Below, piece by piece: positions 1 to 5,437 of a DNA stretch of 11,121 nt. Below the pieces are notes generated by a model. That model worked only from the letters and a program-made list of their open reading frames with translations. It did not search any database and was not told the origin of the DNA. Source of the DNA: Alphaproteobacteria bacterium (lineage in GTDB: Bacteria > Pseudomonadota > Alphaproteobacteria > Rhizobiales > Hyphomicrobiaceae); the NCBI GenBank assembly GCA_005888525.1, contig VBAB01000214.1:1-11121 (forward strand), written 5' to 3'. The position numbers and the translations under genes were made by a program. Position 1 is the first letter of the stretch; every line of letters starts with the position of its first letter.

Positions 1-766
1 CGCCGGCATCACGCACGTGCTCTGGCCGGAAGCCGCCATGCCCTTCCTGCCGCTCGACCATCCCGAGGTGGGCGCCGCCATCGGCCGCGCGCTGCCGCCC
101 GGCACCTTCCTCATCACGGGAGCACTCCGCTCGGAGCCCGCTCCGCCAGGCTCGCCGCGGCCGCGGCGCATCTTCAACAGCATCCTGGTGTTCGGCGAGG
201 AGGGATCGCTCGCGGCCCGCTACGACAAGACCCATCTCGTTCCGTTCGGTGAGTATCTGCCCTTGCAGTCGCTGCTGGAAGCGGTCGGGCTGCAGCAGCT
301 CACCCGCCTGCGCGGCGGCTTCGATATCGGAGTGACGCCGCGCCCGCTGCTGCACGTGCCGCGCCTTCCCGCTGCCGCGCCGCTCATCTGCTACGAGGCG
401 ATTTTTCCCGGCACGGTCGTGCAAGGCAGCGAGCGGCCGGGACTGCTCGTGAATGTCACCAACGACGGCTGGTTCGGCGACACCACGGGGCCGCGGCAGC
501 ACTTGCACCAGGCCCGCGTCCGCGCTGTCGAGGAAGGGCTCCCGCTGGTGCGCGCGGCCAACAACGGCATTTCGGCGGCCGTCGACGGCTATGGGCGCAT
601 CCTGGCGCGGCTCGATCTCGACGCGCGCGGGACGATCGACGTGGCGCTGCCGGCGGCGTTGGCGCCTCCGCCCTACGCCCGCTTGGGGGATTTGCTCTTT
701 CTCGCGCTCTGGCTGCTGGGCGCCACTGGTGCCGCCTTCTGGCGAAGGCCCTGGAGCACCATCTGA
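1..766 (+). CDS. lnt: Apolipoprotein N-acyltransferase, C-terminal part (5' end outside window)
   Basis: Lnt transfers the third acyl chain to the N-terminal cysteine of lipoproteins in the inner membrane, the last step of lipoprotein maturation before Lol export. The reading frame is open from base 2, so the membrane-spanning N-terminal half lies outside the window and the GTG at 17 is only an internal codon. Visible are the nitrilase-fold catalytic residues: the WPE glutamate (codon 29-31), the lysine in YDKTHLVPFGEYLP (codon 227-229) and the cysteine in LICYEAIFP (codon 389-391), matching the E. coli E267-K335-C387 triad. NVTNDGWFGDTTGPRQHL and VRAANNGIS are further family motifs. A hydrophobic stretch LLFLALWLLGATGAAF near the end is the expected last membrane helix, followed by a basic tail. 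The catalytic half looks intact. Identity is certain; the symbol rests on the motifs. Confidence 0.96.
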   Translation, partial: AGITHVLWPEAAMPFLPLDHPEVGAAIGRALPPGTFLITGALRSEPAPPGSPRPRRIFNSILVFGEEGSLAARYDKTHLVPFGEYLPLQSLLEAVGLQQLTRLRGGFDIGVTPRPLLHVPRLPAAAPLICYEAIFPGTVVQGSERPGLLVNVTNDGWFGDTTGPRQHLHQARVRAVEEGLPLVRAANNGISAAVDGYGRILARLDLDARGTIDVALPAALAPPPYARLGDLLFLALWLLGATGAAFWRRPWSTI

Positions 767-788
767 TATCTGACATAGCCCCTTGAGG

Positions 789-817
789 TTGACGCCACAC
801 ACATCTGCACCTACCAA
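789..817 (+). promoter_or_regulatory. Candidate promoter for the XRE regulator gene
   Basis: TTGACG (789-794) and TACCAA (812-817) are 17 bases apart in the lnt–regulator gap. The -35 is a good match to the alphaproteobacterial sigma-70 consensus; the -10 is weak. Transcription would start near 824, about 28 bases before the chosen ATG. This is a pattern match only. Confidence 0.35.
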
Positions 818-851
818 TTGTGGGTCGAAGAGCAATGCGTACGGGGCGGGC

Positions 852-1328
852 ATGTCGAGAACACCCGGTTTCGTCGACGAGGGCGCGGGTGACGAGAAGG
901 GCGCGCGTCGGCCAAATCCCATCGATGTGCATGTCGGCGGCCGGGTGCGCTTTCGCCGTATGCTGCTCGGCATGAGCCAGGAGAAGCTCGGCGAGCGTCT
1001 GGGCCTGACGTTCCAGCAAGTCCAGAAGTACGAGAAGGGCATCAACCGCATCGGCGCCAGCCGGCTGTTCGATCTTGCACAAGTGCTGGGGGTTCCGGTG
1101 CAGTTCTTCTACGAGGAGGCGCCCACCGGCGAGCCGCAACCGGTCATGCCCGACGGGTTTGCCGAGAAGCCGCCTGAGAACTCCATCGTCGAGTTCCTGC
1201 GCAGCCGCGACGGCCTGGAGCTGAACAAGGCCTTCGTGCGCATTTCCGACGCCAAGGCACGACGCGCCATCGTCGATCTCGTCCGCAGCCTCGCCAACGA
1301 CGACACCAACGACAACACGGTGGGCTGA
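852..1328 (+). CDS. XRE-family helix-turn-helix transcriptional regulator
   Basis: This is a small DNA-binding protein of 158 residues. Residues about 26-85 form a complete HTH_3/XRE domain (GGRVRFRRMLLGMSQEKLGE, then the recognition helix region TFQQVQKYEKGINRIGASRL). The stretch HVG.RVR.RRMLLGMSQEKLG...TFQQ.QKYEKG.NRIGAS is typical of an alphaproteobacterial regulator family often found between lnt and metK. The C-terminal part (about 108-150) is helical with no recognised ligand domain. I chose the ATG at 852 because the homology begins just after it and GGGGCGGG lies upstream; a TTG at 783 in the same frame would overlap the candidate promoter. Its position before metK suggests, but does not prove, a link to methionine/SAM metabolism. 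The target genes cannot be read from the sequence. Confidence 0.9.
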   Translation: MSRTPGFVDEGAGDEKGARRPNPIDVHVGGRVRFRRMLLGMSQEKLGERLGLTFQQVQKYEKGINRIGASRLFDLAQVLGVPVQFFYEEAPTGEPQPVMPDGFAEKPPENSIVEFLRSRDGLELNKAFVRISDAKARRAIVDLVRSLANDDTNDNTVG

Positions 1329-1332
1329 GAGG

Positions 1333-1354
1333 TTCGTGGGCAAGTGCCCACGAA
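1333..1354 (+). other. Perfect hairpin behind the XRE regulator gene
   Basis: TTCGTGGGC (1333-1341) and GCCCACGAA (1346-1354) form a perfect 9-bp stem with an AAGT loop (10 bp if the closing A-T pair is counted). It starts 5 bases after the regulator stop codon. No T-run follows (the next bases are GCCCCGG), so it is not a normal intrinsic terminator. It may protect the mRNA 3' end or be part of the metK leader. Confidence 0.5.
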
Positions 1355-1425
1355 GCCCCGGAAGGCAGTCCGTAGAGACCATTACCTGCGCATGTGACCT
1401 GGGCCCGCCCGTTCGCTGTCATCGG

Positions 1426-1454
1426 CTTGACCCCTGGGCTAAACACTGCAACAA
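1426..1454 (+). promoter_or_regulatory. Candidate metK promoter / leader hairpin
   Basis: CTTGAC (1426-1431) is an exact match to the common alphaproteobacterial -35 element. The -10 at the right distance (around CAACAA, 1449-1454) is poor. The same bases can form the stem CGG-CTTG (1423-1429) with CAAG-T-CCG (1452-1459), one bulged T and a 22-base loop containing CCCC. I cannot tell whether this is a promoter, an RNA structure, or neither; no known SAM riboswitch consensus fits it well. Confidence 0.25.
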
Positions 1455-1483
1455 GTCCGCCGTTTTCGACACGTAATTCAGCA

Positions 1484-2692
1484 ATGGGGAGCACTGTGTC
1501 GCGCAAGTCCTACCTGTTCACGAGCGAGTCCGTTTCTGAGGGCCATCCCGACAAGGTCTGCGATCGCATTTCGGACGAGGTTGTCGATCTGTTTTTCCGC
1601 GAAGGCCCCAAGGCCGGCGTCGATCCCTGGCAGCTGCGGGTGGCCTGCGAGACCATGGCGACCACCAACCAGGTGGTCATCGCCGGCGAGACGCGGGGTC
1701 CCAACACCATCACCAGGGATTGGATCTCCCACGTTGCGCGCCTCGCCATCAAGGACATCGGCTACGAGCAGGCGGGTTTCCACTGGGAGAAGGCCGACAT
1801 CAGGGTTCTGCTGCATCCCCAGTCGGCCGACATCGCCCAAGGCGTCGACAGCGGCGGCAATCGCGAGGAGGGTGCGGGCGACCAGGGAATCATGTTCGGC
1901 TACGCCTGCCGCGACACCCCCGAGCTGATGCCGGCGCCGATCTACTACAGCCACAAGATCCTGCGCCTCATCTCCGAAGCACGGCATTCCGGCAAGGAGG
2001 CCGTGCTGGGGCCGGACTCCAAGAGCCAGGTGACCGTGCGCTACGAGAACGGCAAGCCGGCCGCCGTCACCCAGATCGTCGTCTCCCACCAGCATCTCGT
2101 TGAATCGATGACCTCGGCGCAGGTGCGCGAGCTGGTCGAGCCTTACGTCAGGAAGGCGCTGCCCAGCGGCTGGATCAGCAAGGAAACGACCTGGCATATC
2201 AATCCGACGGGCAAGTTCTTCGTCGGCGGCCCCGACGGCGACTGCGGGCTCACGGGCCGCAAGATCATCGTCGATACCTACGGTGGAGCCGCCCCGCACG
2301 GCGGCGGCGCCTTCTCCGGCAAGGACCCCACCAAGGTCGACCGTTCCGCCGCCTACGCGGCGCGCTATCTGGCCAAGAACGTCGTCGCCGCTGGCTTGGC
2401 CGACCACTGCACCATCCAGCTCTCCTACGCCATTGGCGTGGCCAAGCCGCTGTCGATCTATGTCGACATCGGCAACAATCCGAGCAAGATCGACATCGCC
2501 AAGCTCGAGGGCGCACTCGGCGACCTGATGGACCTGACTCCGCGCGGTATCCGCAAGCATCTCGACCTCAACAAGCCGATCTACGCGCGCACCTCCGCCT
2601 ACGGGCACTTCGGGCGCGAGCCGGACAAGGAAGGCGGCTTCTCGTGGGAGAAAACCGACCTCGTCGACAAGCTCAAGAGCGCGATGGCGTAA
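1484..2692 (+). CDS. metK: S-adenosylmethionine synthetase (methionine adenosyltransferase)
   Basis: MetK makes S-adenosylmethionine from ATP and methionine in the cytoplasm and supplies methyl groups for, among others, the neighbouring TrmB. The product has 402 residues, close to the usual 385-400. Visible are the N-terminal SESVSEGHPDKVCDRISDE with the catalytic histidine (H21, equivalent to E. coli H14), the ATP-binding signature GAGDQGIMFGYA (130-141) and the second signature GGGAFSGKDPTKVDRS (273-288). All three domains are intact. Start choice: ATG 1484 has no Shine-Dalgarno sequence, while GTG 1496 has GGGGAG at 1486-1491, only four bases before it, and would give the 398-residue VSRKSYLF N-terminus that resembles relatives more closely. 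Either is possible. The frame is open further upstream to GTG 1394, but that extension has no family resemblance. The stop codon touches the next small gene. Confidence 0.97.
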   Translation: MGSTVSRKSYLFTSESVSEGHPDKVCDRISDEVVDLFFREGPKAGVDPWQLRVACETMATTNQVVIAGETRGPNTITRDWISHVARLAIKDIGYEQAGFHWEKADIRVLLHPQSADIAQGVDSGGNREEGAGDQGIMFGYACRDTPELMPAPIYYSHKILRLISEARHSGKEAVLGPDSKSQVTVRYENGKPAAVTQIVVSHQHLVESMTSAQVRELVEPYVRKALPSGWISKETTWHINPTGKFFVGGPDGDCGLTGRKIIVDTYGGAAPHGGGAFSGKDPTKVDRSAAYAARYLAKNVVAAGLADHCTIQLSYAIGVAKPLSIYVDIGNNPSKIDIAKLEGALGDLMDLTPRGIRKHLDLNKPIYARTSAYGHFGREPDKEGGFSWEKTDLVDKLKSAMA

Positions 2693-2898
2693 TCCGCAAG
2701 CGCATCGAGTTCGACGCCGAGACCTGGCACGCGCTGCGGCTGCTCGCGGGCGACAGCATGAAGTCGCTGCAGGAGCTGGCCGAGGAAGCCTTCGCCGATC
2801 TGCTGAAGAAACATGGCCGGCCCGTCACGCTGAAGCAGGCGCTGAAAGAAAGCCTCCGCCGGCAGCCGGCCAATGATCCTCGACCCAGACGCAAGTAG
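2644..2898 (+). CDS. Small ribbon-helix-helix-like conserved protein
   Basis: The convincing part starts at about residue 17 (IRKRIEFDAETWHALRLLAG) and has the strand-helix-helix pattern of a ribbon-helix-helix DNA-binding protein: a short strand (RKRIEFD), helix A (AETWHALRLLAGDS) and helix B (SLQELAEEAFADLLKKHG). A basic C-terminal tail follows. Such short proteins occur behind metK in alphaproteobacteria, but I know no assigned function; RHH antitoxin or regulator is a guess from the fold. Start: GTG 2644 has AAGGAAGG nine bases upstream (84 residues) but overlaps metK by 49 bases, and its first 16 residues come from metK's alternate frame. The homologous part begins at an ATC codon (2692-2694) that shares one base with the metK TAA (TAATC), as if a TAATG stop/start overlap had lost its G. 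No toxin partner is next to it. Confidence 0.6.
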   Translation: MGENRPRRQAQERDGVIRKRIEFDAETWHALRLLAGDSMKSLQELAEEAFADLLKKHGRPVTLKQALKESLRRQPANDPRPRRK

Positions 2899-2987
2899 CC
2901 AGCCTCGTCATCCGGGTGCTCGTCCGTGATAGCTGCCCGGCAGGGCCAGCGCTTCAGGACTGACGGAATCGGCGCGCGCATGCAAAC

Positions 2988-3494
2988 TCAAGGCAACAGC
3001 TTTTTGACATAGACGGCATACGGTACGCCGTAGACCGCGGGCGCATCGTGATGCCATTCGAAGCCCATCCGGAGATACATCGCAAGGGCTACCTTCAATA
3101 TCGCACTTGTGTGAAGAGCAATGACTGGAGATCTATCCCGTCTTGCTCGCTTGATGCATTCCTGCGTTAGCGCCCGACCAACACCAACCCCTCTACTCTT
3201 GGGGTCGACGACCAGGGACCGAATGACGGGCCAAGCCTGGTCAAAATAGGCTGCCTTCCGTTGGTGCGGTGGTATGTAAGCGACTGCACCTACGATGTTT
3301 GCAGCAATCTCGGCTACCACAATCTCCCCGCTCTTTGCGAGGTCGGACATTTTTCCATAAAAAGCGGCAAGCGCCGGCCAATCAGAATAGTTACAGCCGA
3401 ACTCCTCAAACGCAGTGACCGCGAGGCGATTGATTTCTTGCGCGTCAGCCTCGCGGAACTCTCTAAGTAGCGTTGATGACATCGTCCGAGCCAT
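2988..3494 (-). CDS. GNAT-family N-acetyltransferase
   Basis: The product has 168 residues and a single GNAT fold. It should transfer an acetyl group from acetyl-CoA to an amine, but the substrate cannot be told. The acetyl-CoA site is clear: strand IRSLVVDP followed by KSRGVGVGRALTQECIKRA (about 91-116) with RGVGVGR as the pyrophosphate loop. Strand AVAYIPP (70-76) precedes it, and the end AMYLRMGFEWHHDAPAVYG is the usual C-terminal region (YLRMGF). ATG 3494 is preceded by AAGAAGG at four bases' distance on the reverse strand; M5 (3482) is an alternative. It is the only reverse-strand gene in the window and lies between metK and trmB. Hand counts of three 60-base rows inside it gave about 53-57% GC against 63% in a nusA row, which suggests acquisition by transfer. 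Confidence 0.88.
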   Translation of the reverse strand: MARTMSSTLLREFREADAQEINRLAVTAFEEFGCNYSDWPALAAFYGKMSDLAKSGEIVVAEIAANIVGAVAYIPPHQRKAAYFDQAWPVIRSLVVDPKSRGVGVGRALTQECIKRARRDRSPVIALHTSAILKVALAMYLRMGFEWHHDAPAVYGVPYAVYVKKLLP

Positions 3495-3952
3495 AGGGCC
3501 TTCTTGGCACGAGAGCCGCGGGCATCAACTTAGGACGCTCCCGCGAAGCGTTCAACAGGGCCTCGACGTGCGGGTCTGGCACCGGATGAAGTCCTTCGGC
3601 AGTGCAGCGATTCCGTCGGGTTTCTGCGGGACTCGATTGTGTCGGCGAGGTTACCCGCATGCCTCTTCGTGAGCCCAACCCAGCCTGTTGCGCATGAACA
3701 ATCCGTAGCGGGAGGATGTTGCTCATCAAATGCCCACTGCATCATTCGTGATCTTGAGGAAGGCCGTTCTAGGGGGTCCGACGAGCGGCCTCGATTTCAC
3801 GCGACCAAGACCCTCACCGGAAAGTCCGGTTCTGCTCACCGCTATTGGCATGCCCTCAATTGAGATGGCGGAGGGCTGGATACCGGGGACAAGCCCCGGT
3901 ATGACACGGCAGAGCCGATGGAGAGCACAACCATCGGCGAGCGAGTGCCGGG
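3495..3952. other. Gene-poor, lower-GC gap between the acetyltransferase and trmB
   Basis: In 458 bases I see no convincing gene. Short open frames exist on both strands (for example 3463-3729 on the reverse strand), but none shows a known domain or a good ribosome binding site. Two 60-base rows counted by hand have about 50% and 58% GC, well below the flanking core genes. It holds a small hairpin, ACCGGA (3816-3821) with TCCGGT (3825-3830), and the dispersed palindrome listed separately. The acetyltransferase promoter must lie in its left part on the reverse strand, and any trmB promoter in its right part; I cannot place either. Confidence 0.5.
3877..3905. repeat. Dispersed intergenic palindrome (CCGGG-type)
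   Basis: ATACCGGGG (3880-3888) and CCCCGGTAT (3894-3902) form a perfect 9-bp stem around the loop ACAAG, embedded in TGG...GACA. This arrangement (TGGATnCCGGG-loop-CCCGGnATGAC) is the familiar short palindromic repeat scattered between genes of many alphaproteobacteria. It lies about 50 bases before trmB. Copy number in this genome cannot be seen from one window. Confidence 0.7.
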
Positions 3953-4633
3953 ATGGAGCACGACCTGCGCAGCTACGGGCGCCGGCGCGGGCGCAAGCCG
4001 AGCGCGCGGCAGGCGGCGCTGCTCGAGCGCGAACTGCCGCGCGTCGCGCTCCGCCTAGCCGGTCCTTCGCCGCCTCGGCTGGGCCAGCTGTTCGCCCCGC
4101 CCGTCGAGGAGGTGTGGCTCGAGATCGGCTTCGGCGGAGCCGAGCATCTGCTCTGGCAGGCGCGAGCCAATCCGCACGTCGGCCTGATCGGCTGCGAGCC
4201 TTTCGAGGACGGCGTCGTCAAGGCGCTGAGCGCCATCGAACGGGAGAAGCTTGCCAACATCCGCCTGCATGCCGACGACGCGCGCCCCCTCTTGCGCTGG
4301 CTGCCCGACGGACAAATCGCGCGCGCCTTCATCCTGTTTCCCGACCCCTGGCCCAAGAAGCGCCACCAGAAGCGCCGGCTCGTCTCCGCGGCAACGCTGG
4401 GCGAGCTCGCGCGCATCATGTGCCCTGGTGCCGAGCTGCGCATTGCCACCGACATCGGCGATTACGCGCGGTGGATTTTGCTGGCTGTGCGCGAACAGCA
4501 CAGTTTCGGGTGGTCCGCTGAAGGACCCCGCGACTGGCGCGAGCGGCCGCCCGACTGGCCGTCGACCCGCTACGAGGAAAAAGCCCTGCGCGAGGGCCGG
4601 CGATGCGCCTATTTCCGGTTCCGGCGAGCGTGA
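3953..4633 (+). CDS. trmB: tRNA (guanine-N7-)-methyltransferase
   Basis: TrmB uses SAM to form m7G at position 46 of the tRNA variable loop. The product has 226 residues, normal for bacterial TrmB. Visible are the Rossmann-fold SAM site WLEIGFGGAEHL (55-66), the acidic loop HADDARPLL (107-114), the signature FPDPWPKKRHQKRRL (129-143) that shapes the active site, LRIATDIGDYARW (162-174) and STRYEEKALREGR (204-216) near the end, which corresponds to the conserved T(K/R)(F/Y)E motif. The N-terminus RSYGRRRGRKPSARQ is the usual basic start, supporting the ATG at 3953, although the ribosome binding site is weak (only CCGGG upstream). Its supply of SAM comes from metK upstream, from which it is separated by the likely insertion at 2899-3952. 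It may be cotranscribed with nothing else, because a new promoter starts right behind it. Confidence 0.96.
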   Translation: MEHDLRSYGRRRGRKPSARQAALLERELPRVALRLAGPSPPRLGQLFAPPVEEVWLEIGFGGAEHLLWQARANPHVGLIGCEPFEDGVVKALSAIEREKLANIRLHADDARPLLRWLPDGQIARAFILFPDPWPKKRHQKRRLVSAATLGELARIMCPGAELRIATDIGDYARWILLAVREQHSFGWSAEGPRDWRERPPDWPSTRYEEKALREGRRCAYFRFRRA

Positions 4634-4665
4634 GCACGGCCTGAGGCAATCCTTGCACTTCCCGC

Positions 4666-4694
4666 TTGCAAGCCGCGTAATTTCTGCCTAATAT
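4666..4694 (+). promoter_or_regulatory. Promoter of the rimP-nusA-infB operon
   Basis: TTGCAA (4666-4671), a 17-base spacer and TAATAT (4689-4694) make a strong sigma-70-type promoter, the best in the window. It starts 32 bases behind the trmB stop codon. Transcription should begin at about 4700-4702, giving a leader of about 115 bases before rimP. A second TTGCAC at 4653-4658 lacks a correctly spaced -10. Confidence 0.75.
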
Positions 4695-4722
4695 CGGCTC
4701 GCTCATGATCATCTCAACTCTG

Positions 4723-4756
4723 AGAGTGGGCCCTTGGGGTCCGCTCTTTTTGTTTT
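4723..4756 (+). terminator. Intrinsic terminator in the rimP leader (attenuator)
   Basis: The stem AGAGTGGGCC (4723-4732) with GGTCCGCTCT (4738-4747) has ten pairs, two of them G-U, around the loop CTTGG. It is followed directly by a T-rich tract, TTTTTGTTTT (4747-4756). It lies about 20 bases after the predicted transcription start and 60 bases before rimP, so it should end many transcripts early and act as an attenuator. Conserved terminator-like leaders before rimP are known in proteobacteria (the Rfam rimP leader); the match to that family is from memory. Confidence 0.8.
4742..4749 (+). promoter_or_regulatory. boxA-like sequence inside the attenuator
   Basis: CGCTCTTT matches the core of the boxA antitermination element (consensus near CGCTCTTTAA), which binds NusB-S10 in nascent RNA. 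Here it forms the 3' arm and start of the T-tract of the rimP leader terminator. NusA, the elongation factor that works at such sites, is encoded just downstream. The functional reading is inference; the match could be a by-product of the terminator's own sequence needs. Confidence 0.35.
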
Positions 4757-4815
4757 GGGCGATCGGCTGAGCTTCTCAAAGAACGCGAAACTCGAGCTTT
4801 GCAGGACTGAGAGCG

Positions 4816-5409
4816 GTGAGCGGGCGAGCGTCCGACGCGCGCTTCATTGGCGAGACCGGCTTGGCCGCCCAGCTTGCGGCCATCGCCGAGCCGGTGCTCA
4901 CGGATTTGGGCTTTCGCTTGGTTCGGGTGGTCTTGTCGGGACGCAACGGGACAACCGTGCAGATCATGGCCGAGCGTCCGGATGGGACGATTTCGGTGAA
5001 AGAGTGCGCCGATATCTCGCGCCGCCTTTCGCCGGTGCTCGACGCGCACGACCCCATACAGGGGCAGTACACGCTCGAGCTATCCTCGCCCGGCATCGAC
5101 AGGCCCCTCGTGCGGCCGTCCGATTTCGAGGATTGGGCGGGCTACGAGGCCAAGATCGAGATGAAGGAGCTGATTGAGGGGCGCAAGAGGTTCCGTGGCA
5201 CGCTCGAGGGCGTGGAAGGCGAGGAGGTTCGCATAGAGGTCGAGCTCGACCAGCTGGGCCGCCAGGTCATCGGCCTGCCGATCCGGCTCGTCGCCGAGGC
5301 GCGCCTCGTGCTCACCGACGAGCTCATTCGCGAGGCGTTGCGGCGCGCCAAGAAGGGCGCCAAAAAGAGTGACGATGATCAGACGGCGGCCGTGGACGCT
5401 GCCGACTAA
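4816..5409 (+). CDS. rimP: Ribosome maturation factor RimP
   Basis: RimP binds the 30S subunit precursor and helps late assembly of the head/central pseudoknot region. The product has 197 residues, longer than E. coli RimP (about 150) but usual for alphaproteobacteria because of N- and C-terminal extensions. The N-domain runs from about 14 (ETGLAAQLAAIAEPVLTDLG) to 98, with VKECADISRRLSPVLD and the hallmark LELSSPGIDRPL (87-98). The SH3-like C-domain covers about 100-165. The tail (from about 176) is rich in lysine and aspartate. The GTG at 4816 is the first start in frame; AGGA (4803-4806) lies nine bases before it. It is the first gene of the operon behind the attenuator and is followed by nusA after 28 bases. 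Confidence 0.95.
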   Translation: MSGRASDARFIGETGLAAQLAAIAEPVLTDLGFRLVRVVLSGRNGTTVQIMAERPDGTISVKECADISRRLSPVLDAHDPIQGQYTLELSSPGIDRPLVRPSDFEDWAGYEAKIEMKELIEGRKRFRGTLEGVEGEEVRIEVELDQLGRQVIGLPIRLVAEARLVLTDELIREALRRAKKGAKKSDDDQTAAVDAAD

Positions 5410-5437
5410 CCAGGGTTGATGTGGAGGGTTGAGACGC

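Noticed and set aside
783..851. N-terminal extension of the XRE regulator from TTG 783
   Set aside because: It would overlap the candidate promoter, adds residues without family resemblance, and the ATG at 852 fits better.
1333..1354. Intrinsic terminator behind the XRE gene
   Set aside because: The stem is strong but no T-run follows, so I list it only as a hairpin.
1478..2608. Reverse-strand open frame of 376 codons opposite metK
   Set aside because: It is antisense to a fully conserved metK, has no domain and no ribosome binding site.
3463..3729. Reverse-strand frame of 88 codons upstream of the acetyltransferase
   Set aside because: It overlaps the start of the acetyltransferase in another frame, shows no known domain and no good ribosome binding site.
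3730..4521. Forward frame of 263 codons running into trmB
   Set aside because: More than half of it overlaps trmB in another frame and reads as arginine/alanine-rich low-complexity sequence.
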